Below are positions 44,314 through 52,732 of a stretch of DNA of 64,000 nt, one piece after another (within the stretch, counting starts at the first letter, position 1; each line of letters starts with the position of its first letter). The notes under the pieces are model-generated. The model saw only the letters and a program-made list of their open reading frames with translations. It was not told the origin of the DNA and did not search any database. The DNA comes from Paludibacteraceae bacterium (lineage in GTDB: Bacteria > Bacteroidota > Bacteroidia > Bacteroidales > Paludibacteraceae): the NCBI GenBank assembly GCA_017550335.1, contig JAFZPM010000039.1, positions 1 through 64,000 on the forward strand. Direction: 5' to 3'. A program made the translations under genes and the position numbers.

Positions 44314-44371
44314 TTTAATTAATTTAATAATAATTAGTCGTTAGACATTATAATTATGCAAAAAATCGGTG

Positions 44372-44379
44372 CAAAGTTA
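44372..44379 (-). promoter_or_regulatory. rpsA promoter -7 box
   Basis: On the minus strand TAACTTTG is an exact TAnnTTTG match; predicted start about 44365 with a leader of about 50 nt. The -33 region (CTTTC) is only partly consensus. Confidence 0.5.
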
Positions 44380-44534
44380 CTCTTTTTTCTTTAATTAGAA
44401 AGGATTGTGGCTTTTTTTTCATGGTGGATGACCGCTTCTCTTACGTTAATATTTATGCGTTTTTGTGATGGGTTTTCTTAGTGATTGATTCATAGGTATT
44501 TATGCGTTACTTCCCGCTCCGAAATTCTTCCGGC

Positions 44535-44736
44535 TGGACATGGAAAAAGCCGCACCGAAATTAATTAAACTCCTTAAGATAGGAATTAGACGTGTTCCAT
44601 TCTTTGTAATCCACCGTGCCATGTAGGCAACCCGAAGGTGTGGCCCGCCATTGAAATGGAAGTTTACGCCCGTTGTTTGTTGTAATTGTTAAGTTTAACC
44701 ATAATATACGGTGCGGCATTCCTTAATCTTTATTTT
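44535..44736 (-). ncRNA. ssrS: Probable 6S RNA
   Basis: A rod-like fold of about 190 nt. The closing stem pairs GGAATGCCGCACCG (44722-44709) with CGGTGCGGC...TTCC (44557-44542). A second stem pairs TTAAACT with AGTTTAA. A large, mostly unpaired central region follows, then an apical arm with GGCGT/ACGTC, TTCCATT/AATGGAA and small end hairpins (TGCC-TACAT-GGCA). This stem-bubble-stem plan and length are those of 6S RNA, which mimics an open promoter and binds RNA polymerase. On the minus strand a TACCTTTG promoter box with CTTG 20 nt upstream precedes it, and the 3' arm ends in CTTTTTCC, so transcription is minus. The family call rests on fold and size only; a Bacteroidales-specific RNA of another class is the alternative. 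Confidence 0.6.
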
Positions 44737-44742
44737 CTACTT

Positions 44743-44774
44743 CAAAGGTAACTCTTTTTTTCTGTTTCTGCAAG
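44743..44774 (-). promoter_or_regulatory. Promoter of the structured RNA
   Basis: On the minus strand CTTG (44771-44774), 20 nt, TACCTTTG (44743-44750). The -7 box is exact and the -33 box 3/4. The predicted start is near 44736, just before the closing stem. Confidence 0.55.
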
Positions 44775-44868
44775 GGGGGACGCTATGGTCTTTTTACATA
44801 TTATTTCGTAAATTTGCGGTGATTTTTGTTTTTCGGGCGCTTCTGTCCCCTTTTTATTCTCTAAAGCA

Positions 44869-45573
44869 ATGGCTGGTATTATATATTTGATTCCTAATAC
44901 GTTGGGCGACTGTGATGTGAACCATGTCTTGCCTTCCTATAACAGGGAGGTCATTCTTCGCCTTAAGCATTATATTGTGGAGGATGTGCGCACCGCCAGA
45001 CGTTTCCTGAAAAAGGTGGACGCTTCGATCAACATTGACGAGCTTACATTCTATACGCTGAACAACCATACTTCCCCCGAGGAGATCTCTTCGTACCTGT
45101 TGCCGGCCATGTCTGGTATGGATATGGGCATCATCTCGGAGGCGGGTTGCCCTGCCATCGCTGACCCGGGTGCGGATATCGCCCGCCTCGCGCAGGAGAA
45201 GGATATCCGTGTCGTCCCTTTGGTGGGCCCTTCCTCGATACTGCTGGCCTTGATGGCTTCGGGCTTCAACGGGCAGAGCTTCGCCTTCGTGGGGTATCTG
45301 CCGATCAAACCGAATGAGCGTGACCAGCGTATCCGCCAACTGGAGAAGCGGGCGCATGTGGAGCGCCAGTCCCAGATATTCATCGAGACGCCTTACCGTA
45401 ACGATAAGATGTTCGAGAATCTTTTGTCTGTTTGCCAGTCTGGCACGAAAATCTGCGTCGCTTGCGACATCACGCTCGAGACGGAGTATATCAAGACGAA
45501 GAGTGTCGCTCAGTGGAAATCCGCCAAACGTCCTAGCCTGGACAAACGTCCTTGTATCTTTATATTGTATTAG
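44869..45573 (+). CDS. RsmI-like SAM-dependent methyltransferase
   Basis: A 234-aa protein of the tetrapyrrole-methylase fold, closest by motifs to RsmI, which 2'-O-methylates C1402 of 16S rRNA. Visible motifs are ISEAGCPAIADPGADI and VPLVGPSSILLALMASG (SAM-binding) and FIETPYRNDKM, the RsmI family signature. It is shorter than E. coli RsmI (286 aa) and lacks the usual GTLYVVPTPIGN N-terminus, here IIYLIPNTLGDCD. So it may be a paralogous Bacteroidota form whose target is not certain. It overlaps the convergent histidine phosphatase gene by 14 nt. Confidence 0.85.
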   Translation: MAGIIYLIPNTLGDCDVNHVLPSYNREVILRLKHYIVEDVRTARRFLKKVDASINIDELTFYTLNNHTSPEEISSYLLPAMSGMDMGIISEAGCPAIADPGADIARLAQEKDIRVVPLVGPSSILLALMASGFNGQSFAFVGYLPIKPNERDQRIRQLEKRAHVERQSQIFIETPYRNDKMFENLLSVCQSGTKICVACDITLETEYIKTKSVAQWKSAKRPSLDKRPCIFILY

Positions 45574-46204
45574 TGCTGTCCGCCTCCTCGTCGATGCCTT
45601 CGAGATGCTCCGTGTCGTTCCATGACATCACGTTCCAGATGCCGTCCCTTTTCTCCACGACCGCTATGGCTGTGGATTGAGGGTGCACCGCATGTGCTAT
45701 CTCCGATATGGGTTGGTACTTGAAATAGGTGTAGAGTGTTTTCAGTAAGGCGCCGTGGGTGACCACGAGGATGGTTTTCCCTGGGTTCTCGGCGGCGGTT
45801 CTTTCCATGAACTGGCCGGCCCGTCTCCTCACCTCGTCGTAGGTTTCGCACCCCTCCCGTCTGTATTGTTCGGGGTGGTGCCAAAAGAGGTCGATCTCCT
45901 CCGGGAACCTTTTCATGAGGTCCTCGATGAGTATGCCTTGCCAGTCGCCCATCAGGATCTCCTTCAGCGCGTTGTCGGGGATGATGGGCAGGTTGCGTTT
46001 CCCTAGTATGAGCTGGGTGGTCTTCATGGCTCTCCGCTGCGGACTGGAAAAGACGAGGTCGAAATCAACATCCTCGAGCCTTTCCCCTAGGGCGATCGCT
46101 TGCCTCTCGCCGAGGGGGGTGAGGTCCGTCTCATGTTGTCCCTGCATCCTCTTCTCCTGGTTCCAATCTGTCTGTCCGTGCCTGACTAGGTAAAAGCGTG
46201 TCAT
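45560..46204 (-). CDS. Histidine phosphatase family protein
   Basis: A 214-aa protein of the phosphoglycerate-mutase-like superfamily. The catalytic motif FYLVRHGQTDWN with His9 lies at the N-terminus. It is joined by the second site Arg/Glu in EILMGDWQG and the second catalytic His in VVTHGALLKTLYTYF. This arrangement fits small cobC/GpmB-like phosphatases; the substrate cannot be told. It follows rpmF on the same strand and overlaps the 3' end of the convergent methyltransferase gene. Confidence 0.9.
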   Translation of the reverse strand: MTRFYLVRHGQTDWNQEKRMQGQHETDLTPLGERQAIALGERLEDVDFDLVFSSPQRRAMKTTQLILGKRNLPIIPDNALKEILMGDWQGILIEDLMKRFPEEIDLFWHHPEQYRREGCETYDEVRRRAGQFMERTAAENPGKTILVVTHGALLKTLYTYFKYQPISEIAHAVHPQSTAIAVVEKRDGIWNVMSWNDTEHLEGIDEEADSTNTI

Positions 46205-46281
46205 GTCTCGTTCAAGGAAAAAGAAAGGAGTCGCACTCGATGGCGGACTCCTTCCGATTCGTTTCTATTGTAAGGCGATGA

Positions 46282-46467
46282 TTAAACAGCTTCCTGTTTA
46301 ACGATAGCCTCCATGCCGCGGTAGTATCCACAAGAACCGCATACTCTGTGATATAAGTGGAGCGCGCCGCATTTAGGACATACTGCCAATGTTGGAGCTA
46401 CTGCCGTGTAATGGGTTCTTCTCTTCGCTCCTCTTGATTTACCTTGTCTTCGTTTAGGATGTGCCAT
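46282..46467 (-). CDS. rpmF: 50S ribosomal protein L32
   Basis: A 61-aa protein starting MAHPKRRQGKSRGAKRRTHY, with a complete zinc ribbon (CPKCGALHLYHRVCGSCGYY), that is, the zinc-binding form. It follows yceD by 17 nt, the usual pairing, but the fatty-acid genes (plsX, fabH) often found next are absent here. Confidence 0.97.
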   Translation of the reverse strand: MAHPKRRQGKSRGAKRRTHYTAVAPTLAVCPKCGALHLYHRVCGSCGYYRGMEAIVKQEAV

Positions 46468-46484
46468 TTTGTTTATAATTTAAA

Positions 46485-47048
46485 TTAGTTATTGTCTTTT
46501 ATTTTCTTCAGGGCGTCCCAACGTGGATCCGTTTCCTTCTCGGCTTCGTTGCTCGCATCCCCTGATTCGTTCTCTTCCTCTCCTTCTCCTCGCATCACGG
46601 AGAGATGTTTTCTGAGCGCTTGGTAGGTCTCCTCGTCGCATTCGCCCTCGGGGTGAACGTGGCGGATCGGGATGTGGAGGGCGACGAATTCGTAGAGATA
46701 CCATGATAGGTCGATCTCTCCCTCCTCTTCGGAGACGATCACCAGCTGGTCATCCTCCTCCGTCTTGTCCTCTCCGAACTTCACCGTGAGGTGTTCCTCG
46801 CAGGAAATCGGTTGGTCCATCTCTTCCAAACACCTGTCGCACAATACTTTTATCGTGCCATCCAATCGGAAGGTAAGGAAGAAGGAGTGCTCGCTCTTTT
46901 GGACGGTCACGTCCGCTTGCAGGTTGCCTTTCTGCACCTCGGGACCGTTAACCTCCTCGAAAAATTTGTCGTCCAATGTGTATTGGTATCGGTGTGTGCC
47001 GACCTCCAAATCTTTCAGCGGAATAATGTATGTCTCTTCTCTTCCCAC
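46485..47048 (-). CDS. yceD: YceD/DUF177 family protein
   Basis: A 187-aa protein of the DUF177 family, linked in other bacteria to 23S rRNA accumulation and large-subunit assembly. A conserved CDRCLEEMDQPISCEEHLTVKFGE segment (about 72-95) includes the CxxC pair of the family, and PIRHVHPEGECDEETYQAL is the second typical block. The C-terminal tail is highly acidic. Co-transcribed with rpmF. Confidence 0.88.
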   Translation of the reverse strand: MGREETYIIPLKDLEVGTHRYQYTLDDKFFEEVNGPEVQKGNLQADVTVQKSEHSFFLTFRLDGTIKVLCDRCLEEMDQPISCEEHLTVKFGEDKTEEDDQLVIVSEEEGEIDLSWYLYEFVALHIPIRHVHPEGECDEETYQALRKHLSVMRGEGEEENESGDASNEAEKETDPRWDALKKIKDNN

Positions 47049-47160
47049 TTTCGTATGGATTCTAAAAACTCCGCAAAATTACAAAAAATAGTGATATTTA
47101 GGACTACCTCCGTGTCCATTTTTGTATTTTTTTGTAATAATTAATTCAACTATTTGATAT

Positions 47161-48324
47161 TCAGTTTTTTACTTCTTTGTTTAGGATGATTCTGAAGGTG
47201 GTTCCCTTGTCTATCTCAGAGTGCTTGACGAATATTTTCCCCTTGTGGTACTCTTCTATGATTCTTTTCACGAGCGAAAGTCCTAAGCCCCAGCCCCTTT
47301 TCTTGGTGGTGAAGCCTGGGGAGAAGACCGCGTCGAACTTGGACTTCGGAATGCCTTTGCCGGTGTCGCTCACGTCGATGATCACCTTCTCCTTCTCCTG
47401 GAACACGTCCACGTTGATTTGCCCCTCTCCCTCCATGGCGTCGATGGCGTTCTTGCACAGGTTCTCGATGACCCACTCGAAGAGGGGTTGGTTGAGGGCG
47501 ACGACGATTGGCTCCTCGCTCTTGGTCTGGTGGGTGATCTGCACCTTGTTGGAGGTGCGCTTCCGCATGTAGGAGAGTGAGTTCTGCAGGATGGCGTCTA
47601 TGCTGATCGGGGAGAGCTCCGGTATGGAACCGATCTTGGAGAATCGTTCCGCGATGGTGCGTAGCCGGTTGACGTCCTTCTCCATCTCCGTCATGAGGTC
47701 TGGGTTGACGTTCTCCTCTTTCAGTATCTCGACCCAGGCGAGTAGGGAAGATATCGGGGTCCCCAACTGATGGGCCGTCTCCTTGGAGAGCCCGACCCAC
47801 ACCCTGTTCTGTTCGGAGCGTTTGGCGCTGGCGAAGACGAAGAAGATGATGGCGAAGAAGGCGAGGATGATGCCCCATTGGATGTAGGGGTAGTATTCCA
47901 GCTTGTTGAGCATGGTCGAGTTGCCGTAGTAGAGGTGGTGCTTGATGTTTTCATCGATGGTGATCTCAATGGGTTGGTTCTCCCTCTGGAACTTCTTGGC
48001 CATCTTCCGCAGGAACTCTTCGCTGTTCTCTTCCGGCACCTCTATGTTGCGGTGGACGGTCACGTTCCCTGTCTCGTCGACGACAAGCACGGGGATGTTG
48101 GTGTTGCCCTCTATGACCTTCATGAGGAAGGCTAGGTCGGACTCGTCTGTGTCCGTCACGAGCCTGTGGGTGGCCTCCGCCCAAAGGCTGATCCTTTGGC
48201 GTTCCTCTTGGGCCATCTCCTTCGTCAACAGATGGGTGTAGTACATGGAGAGCCCCACGATCAGCAGGGCGATCGAGGAGAAGATGTACTTTATCTTTTT
48301 CAGGTTGTTGAAGGAGGTTTTCAT
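47161..48324 (-). CDS. Sensor histidine kinase
   Basis: A 387-aa membrane kinase. The first membrane helix (about 13-30) and second (about 148-167, IILAFFAIIFFVFASA) enclose a periplasmic sensor of about 115 residues. The HisKA box SKETAHQLGTPISSLLAW carries the phosphorylated His. The HATPase domain has the N box VIENLCKNAIDAM, G1 DTGKGIP and G2 GWGLGLSLVKRI. No response regulator lies next to it, so it is an orphan. It is 4 nt downstream of rsgA and probably part of the frr-rsgA transcript. Input signal unknown. Confidence 0.92.
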   Translation of the reverse strand: MKTSFNNLKKIKYIFSSIALLIVGLSMYYTHLLTKEMAQEERQRISLWAEATHRLVTDTDESDLAFLMKVIEGNTNIPVLVVDETGNVTVHRNIEVPEENSEEFLRKMAKKFQRENQPIEITIDENIKHHLYYGNSTMLNKLEYYPYIQWGIILAFFAIIFFVFASAKRSEQNRVWVGLSKETAHQLGTPISSLLAWVEILKEENVNPDLMTEMEKDVNRLRTIAERFSKIGSIPELSPISIDAILQNSLSYMRKRTSNKVQITHQTKSEEPIVVALNQPLFEWVIENLCKNAIDAMEGEGQINVDVFQEKEKVIIDVSDTGKGIPKSKFDAVFSPGFTTKKRGWGLGLSLVKRIIEEYHKGKIFVKHSEIDKGTTFRIILNKEVKN

Positions 48325-48328
48325 GGCT

Positions 48329-49255
48329 CTATCTGTATTTCCCCTCGTCGCAGTCTTCCAAGATGCTGAGGTAACTGTTGTAGCGGGATATGCTGATGGT
48401 GTGCTCCTCTATCGCGCGGAGCACGGAGCATCCCGGCTCGTGTATGTGGGTGCAGTTGCCGAACCGGCAGTTGCTGGATTCCCTGAAGATCTCGGGGAAG
48501 TAGTGCCCGACCTCCTCCTTCTTGAAGTCGATGGTGCCGAAGCCCTTGATGCCTGGGGTGTCGATGAGGCTGGTCTTCTCGTCTAGTTCGAACATCTCGG
48601 AGAAGGTGGTGGTGTGCATCCCTTTGTTGTGCACGTCCGATATCTCCCCTGTCTTGGCGCTGAAGGTGGGGCAAATGGCGTTGATGAGCGATGATTTGCC
48701 CACGCCCGAGTTGCCGGAGAGGAGTGATGTATTGCCTTGTATCATCTCCTTGAGCCGCTCGATGTTCTCCCCCGTCTGCGCGGATACGGCTATGCAGGGG
48801 TATCCGATTGTCTCGTAGAGGTTGATGAGGGCGTTCATGTACTCTTTCTCGCCCTCGTCGTAGAGGTCCGTCTTGTTGATGACGAGGATGGAGCGCACTT
48901 GGTAGGCCTCGCTTGTCGCCAGTGCTCGGTCTATGAATGTGGTGGAGGTCTCCGGGTGGTTGATGGTGACCGTCAGCAACAGTAGGTCGACGTTCGCCGC
49001 GATGATGTGCAACTGCTTGGAGAGGTTCGTGGGTTTGCGCACGATGTAGTTCTTGCGGTCCTCGATTCCGTGGATCCAACCGATGCCGGAGTCGGGCATT
49101 TCGAAAGAAACCCGATCGCCGACGGCAACCGGGTTAGTGCTTTTGATGCCCTTGATTCGGAAGTTACCCTTGATTTTGCATTCGTAGAGTTGGCCGTCGG
49201 AATCGTTTTTGACCCAATAGCCGCTTCCTGTGTTTTTGACCACAAGTCCGATCAT
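48329..49255 (-). CDS. rsgA: Ribosome small-subunit-dependent GTPase A
   Basis: A 308-aa circularly permuted GTPase that checks late 30S maturation. It has an N-terminal OB fold (about 1-65), G4 NKTD, then G1 [17 protein letters not shown] and G3 DTPGIKGFG in permuted order. The C-terminal zinc knuckle is [19 protein letters not shown]. Its ATG overlaps the frr stop (ATGA), so translation is coupled to ribosome recycling factor, and the kinase gene follows after 4 nt. Confidence 0.96.
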   Translation of the reverse strand: MIGLVVKNTGSGYWVKNDSDGQLYECKIKGNFRIKGIKSTNPVAVGDRVSFEMPDSGIGWIHGIEDRKNYIVRKPTNLSKQLHIIAANVDLLLLTVTINHPETSTTFIDRALATSEAYQVRSILVINKTDLYDEGEKEYMNALINLYETIGYPCIAVSAQTGENIERLKEMIQGNTSLLSGNSGVGKSSLINAICPTFSAKTGEISDVHNKGMHTTTFSEMFELDEKTSLIDTPGIKGFGTIDFKKEEVGHYFPEIFRESSNCRFGNCTHIHEPGCSVLRAIEEHTISISRYNSYLSILEDCDEGKYR

Positions 49256-49812
49256 ACTGTCATCACCTCTTTCTCTTTGGCGGCGAGGATCTCCTCGACT
49301 TTCTTGATGAACTTGTCGTGGATCTTCTGTACTTCAGCCTCGGCGTCTTTCTCGGCGTCCTCAGCCAAGCCGTTCTTGATCTCCTTCTTCAATCCGTCGA
49401 TGGCGTCTCTTCTGGCGTTGCGGATGCTGATCTTGGCTTCCTCTCCCTCGGCGCGGGTCTGCTTCACCAAAGTCTTACGGCGCTCCTCCGTCAATGGCGG
49501 GATGCCCAGGCGGATGATCTCTCCGTTGTTCTCAGGCGTGATGCCCACCTCGGAAGCCATGATGGCCTTCTCGATCTCAGGGATCAGCTTCTTCTCCCAA
49601 GGTTGGATCGCGATGGTGTGGGCATCTGGTGTGGTGATGGTCGCCACGTTGGAGAGGGGCACGACGCTACCGTAGTAGTCCACGCGCACACCGTCCAGGA
49701 TGCGCACGTTCGCCTTTCCTGCCCTGATGCGGGCCAATGCGTCATCCAAAAAGAGTAGGGACTGCTCCATCTTCTCCTCCGCTGCCTTCAGATATTCTTT
49801 TATTTCTGCCAT
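49252..49812 (-). CDS. frr: Ribosome recycling factor
   Basis: A 186-aa factor that splits post-termination ribosomes with EF-G. Conserved blocks: [56 protein letters not shown] and [18 protein letters not shown]. Normal length. First gene of the frr-rsgA-kinase cluster. Confidence 0.98.
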   Translation of the reverse strand: MAEIKEYLKAAEEKMEQSLLFLDDALARIRAGKANVRILDGVRVDYYGSVVPLSNVATITTPDAHTIAIQPWEKKLIPEIEKAIMASEVGITPENNGEIIRLGIPPLTEERRKTLVKQTRAEGEEAKISIRNARRDAIDGLKKEIKNGLAEDAEKDAEAEVQKIHDKFIKKVEEILAAKEKEVMTV

Positions 49813-49902
49813 AATAATCTATTATTAGTGTTTCGTTTGTGATATTAATTGCGCGAAAATAGGAAAAAAAACGAAATCCTAATTGTTTCGTCGCGAATAA
49901 TG

Positions 49903-50826
49903 TCATTTTGCCCGCAAATGGTGGCGTACGTGTCCCGTGCGGTCTATCTCCTTCAGGATTGTCGGGCTGTTCCTCTCTTTGAGGGCTTCCTGCGCCTCGT
50001 CCCAATCCTTGTAGGTGCGCAGGTATCTACCCATGATGTCGTAGGCCTCTATGCGCAGGAGGTCCTGGAGGGGTTCCTCCTTCATGGTCACCTCTACGCT
50101 TGTGGGGTTCTCCTCTCCGCAGTTGTGGAAAGGGAACTGCACGCCCGTGTTGATCTCCACGCCAGCCTCGTATTCGATCGGGGCGGTTGTGACGGTGTCC
50201 CCTTCGCATGATATGAGACGGAAGACGTAGGGACCGATCTTCGTCTTGTCCTCGTCTATGCCAGCGTTCTCGACGTAGAAGTTATACATCTCCCGGTGGA
50301 TGGGCACGAAGGTGCCGTCGCTGCGTTGGTACTCCAATTGGCTGATTCTGTAGCGGATGTCGTAGAATATCGCCTTGAAGTAGAATTGGCTGGTGCCCTT
50401 TTCGAACTTGACCTTGATGTCCTCCTCCTCGCAGGGGATGAATTGCCAGCGGATGGGGATCCTTCCCGCTTCCATCGTGCCTATTTTGACGAAGGAGCCC
50501 GTGCTGAAGTCGATGTCGCCCGGCTTGCATTCAGGGCAGCGGTCCACCACTTTCACGGTGACCTCCCCGAGCGGACCGAAGGCTCTCACGCAGGCGCCGC
50601 AGGCGAAGCTGCTGTCGTATTGGGAGTGGTTCATCGCGCAGTGGAAGATATCGTCCTCCTCCACGTATATGCCGCAGTTTCCACCGTTGCTGCCGGCCAC
50701 GCCACCGTACTGCGTGCCTTCGCCGGTGTACCATGTGGTGTCGCATGCCTGGATGGGGAATGCGTTCGCGGTGAGCCGAGTGAGCAGGCACAGCGCGAGG
50801 AGTGTTAATGCTTTGGTGCTTTTCAT
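49903..50826 (-). CDS. Bacterial expansin-like secreted protein
   Basis: A 307-aa protein with a signal peptide (MKSTKALTLLALCLLTRLTANA). It is followed by a six-stranded double-psi beta-barrel of the expansin/RlpA class: TWYTGEGTQYGGVAGSNGGNCG, four or more Cys, VKVVDRCPECKPGDIDFSTGSFVKIG with the Asp matching the essential Asp of expansins, and GRIPIRWQFIPC. The next domain (about 140-235) resembles the cellulose-binding CBM63 half. The last 60 residues (LRIEAYDIMGRYLRTYKDW) resemble a degenerate T9SS type A tail. Expansins loosen cellulose networks without hydrolysis. Such genes are rare in Bacteroidales; lateral acquisition is likely. An RlpA-type lytic protein is the alternative. Confidence 0.8.
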   Translation of the reverse strand: MKSTKALTLLALCLLTRLTANAFPIQACDTTWYTGEGTQYGGVAGSNGGNCGIYVEEDDIFHCAMNHSQYDSSFACGACVRAFGPLGEVTVKVVDRCPECKPGDIDFSTGSFVKIGTMEAGRIPIRWQFIPCEEEDIKVKFEKGTSQFYFKAIFYDIRYRISQLEYQRSDGTFVPIHREMYNFYVENAGIDEDKTKIGPYVFRLISCEGDTVTTAPIEYEAGVEINTGVQFPFHNCGEENPTSVEVTMKEEPLQDLLRIEAYDIMGRYLRTYKDWDEAQEALKERNSPTILKEIDRTGHVRHHLRAK

Positions 50827-50922
50827 AATCCGTGAGTGTTAGGGTTATATCGGATAAGGGATTGGCTGACTGGTCCTCACCCAACAACGCTTCAAATTTA
50901 TAATTTTTTTAATTATGCAACC

Positions 50923-51106
50923 TCATGCAAGAAATAAACTTTTGGAGGACCTTCTACCTTTTCAGGTTTGTAATCTGTTGGTATGCTACTCCATACTCCT
51001 TCGCTAATTCGGACAGTGTTCATCCCCCTTTCAATGTGTCCAACAAAACTTTTGTCTTGGACGAAGATTCAAACTTGCTTTTCCCCCCGTCGCTTTTGTT
51101 TTTTAC
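50923..51106 (-). pseudogene. IS3-family OrfA transposase relic
   Basis: Translation on the minus strand gives SKTKVLLDTLKGG, stop, TLSELAKEYGVAYQQITNLKR, stop, KVLQKFIS. This is the helix-turn-helix N-terminus of an IS3 OrfA broken by two stops. No OrfB or terminal repeats remain. It marks an old insertion beside the expansin gene and the phase-variable gene. Confidence 0.7.
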
Positions 51107-51157
51107 ATATATGCAAATACGTCTGTACCTTTGCCGTTGCCTAAATTTGATGGAGTA

Positions 51158-52090
51158 TTACAATCTCTTCTTTACAATCAGTATAAACTGTTTTACATAG
51201 GTTGAAATATAAAACAATACCCAATTGTTTTTCATAAATCCGAACTTTTCCGTTGGATTAAACGGGAAAGTGAGCAGTTGTTTGTCATTAATCTGCAGTA
51301 ATTCCTTGTGTAGCCATTTACGGGTACGGATTTTCCTTGGCACAGAGATCCATTTCAGTAATAAATCTCTACAGTTAAATATGTTTAGGGAGGTGATACC
51401 GCAAATGTTGTAAACTGTTGAACTTTGAGTAGCCCAACGCCCACATCGATTTTCCATGGCAAACAAATCATATATATATGCTCTGTCACTACATTTTTTT
51501 ATCTCCTCCACTTGCTTTTTTAGTATTCCTCTAGTTTTTCTTTCATAGTTATGCAATTTGCATTGAAAATATGATGGCGTTGCTAAAATATTGGGAACTG
51601 CATTCCCAAGAAGGCTTTTCCCGATTTGATCAATGATATCCCCATTGACCAAAGCTTTATCCATAAATACTGAATTATATGTATAAGCTAAATTAATAGT
51701 GCCCTTATGTTGAAACTCCCCTGCTAACACACTGACCTTAGTTTCTTCAATTTTAGGTGCCTCAAGATCCTTGATAATAGTATATGGTTGTTTGTAATGT
51801 TTACAGATATTCCCTGGCACAATTATGTCTCCCGTCTGTTCTGTAAAATGTTTATGCATGAAAGTATAACACTGTACTCTAGGATCAAAATCTTTAAGAA
51901 AGGAAAATACTACTCTGCTATCATAGCCTGATGTCAACGGGCAAACCAATTGATAATATTTTGAATATTCTCGTACGATGTTTCTTATCATGGTATTTGA
52001 TTGCGTCACAACCGCAGAAAGCTCCCCCCCCCCCCCTGTATTGGCCGAATATTTAAAGGAACACGAACCGTCTTCCTGTCTGAAATGCAT
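51158..52090 (-). CDS. Asparagine-synthetase-like protein, C-terminal part (out of frame)
   Basis: About 300 codons carrying the ATP-pyrophosphatase half of an asparagine-synthetase-like enzyme. CPLTSGYDSRVVFSFLKDF is the P-loop SGGxDS-type motif, followed by a helical body. It is separated from its N-terminal half (52006-52638) only by the reading-frame change at a 13-G tract. Full length would be about 493 aa. Such proteins amidate or condense small molecules, peptides or surface glycans; the substrate is unknown. AT-rich composition differs from the flanking genes and suggests transfer. An internal start after the tract is not evident, so this half is probably silent in the sequenced state. 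Confidence 0.75.
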   Translation of the reverse strand: MHFRQEDGSCSFKYSANTGGGGELSAVVTQSNTMIRNIVREYSKYYQLVCPLTSGYDSRVVFSFLKDFDPRVQCYTFMHKHFTEQTGDIIVPGNICKHYKQPYTIIKDLEAPKIEETKVSVLAGEFQHKGTINLAYTYNSVFMDKALVNGDIIDQIGKSLLGNAVPNILATPSYFQCKLHNYERKTRGILKKQVEEIKKCSDRAYIYDLFAMENRCGRWATQSSTVYNICGITSLNIFNCRDLLLKWISVPRKIRTRKWLHKELLQINDKQLLTFPFNPTEKFGFMKNNWVLFYISTYVKQFILIVKKRL

Positions 52091-52638
52091 AAATAATGAT
52101 TGGGTAATAGTGCGCTAATTTCTTTATACATTGTCACATTCCAAGGTAATGCCTGTGACAAACTTGCTCCTGATCTGATCTGTTTCATGTGTTCAGAAAC
52201 TTGACAGTGAAGGGTTTCTGCCACCATTTTGTCTGTGGATGCAACACATAGAGGTAATCCTATATTATTGCTATAATTTATCTGTAATGATGTGGTTGCG
52301 TCACCCCAAATGAATCCATGTGTTCCATCATAATATATTATCATATATTTGCCCGCAAATCTATTACAGAAACAATATACTTCATGTATACTATCATCTA
52401 CTGAAAGTATGGCTTGAGGTACATCTTCACGTTCTATTTCAGCACGTGAATCAATACAAAAGCCAACAACCGCTAGTTCCTTGTTCCCTGATTTTGCAGT
52501 CAACACATCTGTCCCTTTTGTATAATTCACTATTACTTTTAGTCCTATAAACTCATAGTGATTTGAAAAGTCTGATATCTCATGATCTGAAACCAAATAG
52601 GTGAACTTTGCATCATTTATTTCCATTGTTTCTTCCAT
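52006..52638 (-). CDS. Asparagine-synthetase-like protein, N-terminal part (frameshifted)
   Basis: About 200 codons with the glutamine-amidotransferase-like (Ntn) fold of AsnB-type enzymes: FAGKYMIIYYDGTHGFIWGDATTSLQINYS and LPLCVASTDKMVAE. The catalytic Cys2 of true glutaminases is absent, since the protein begins MEETMEINDAK; ammonia may come from elsewhere or the domain may be structural. The frame ends six codons after the poly-G tract (...QGGGG then a short tail). With one more G or two fewer it would continue into the ATPase half. Confidence 0.75.
   Translation of the reverse strand: MEETMEINDAKFTYLVSDHEISDFSNHYEFIGLKVIVNYTKGTDVLTAKSGNKELAVVGFCIDSRAEIEREDVPQAILSVDDSIHEVYCFCNRFAGKYMIIYYDGTHGFIWGDATTSLQINYSNNIGLPLCVASTDKMVAETLHCQVSEHMKQIRSGASLSQALPWNVTMYKEISALLPNHYLCISDRKTVRVPLNIRPIQGGGGSFLRL
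52024..52036 (-). repeat. 13-G homopolymer (probable phase-variation tract)
   Basis: Thirteen consecutive C on the plus strand (G in the coding strand) lie between the two halves of the asparagine-synthetase-like gene. Tracts of this length slip readily during replication. Lengths of 11 or 14 would join both halves in frame; 13 leaves the gene off. Confidence 0.85.
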
Positions 52639-52732
52639 TAGTTTGGTTTTTAAGAAGTTGTTTGAATTTATAGTTTTTTTTACAAATGCCCCAAGTTGAC
52701 GAGGCGGACATCGGTGGACACTGTCTCCTTCC

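Noticed and set aside
50925..51200. Plus-strand 91-codon frame
   Set aside because: It is the complement of the IS3 OrfA relic, which explains the sequence better.
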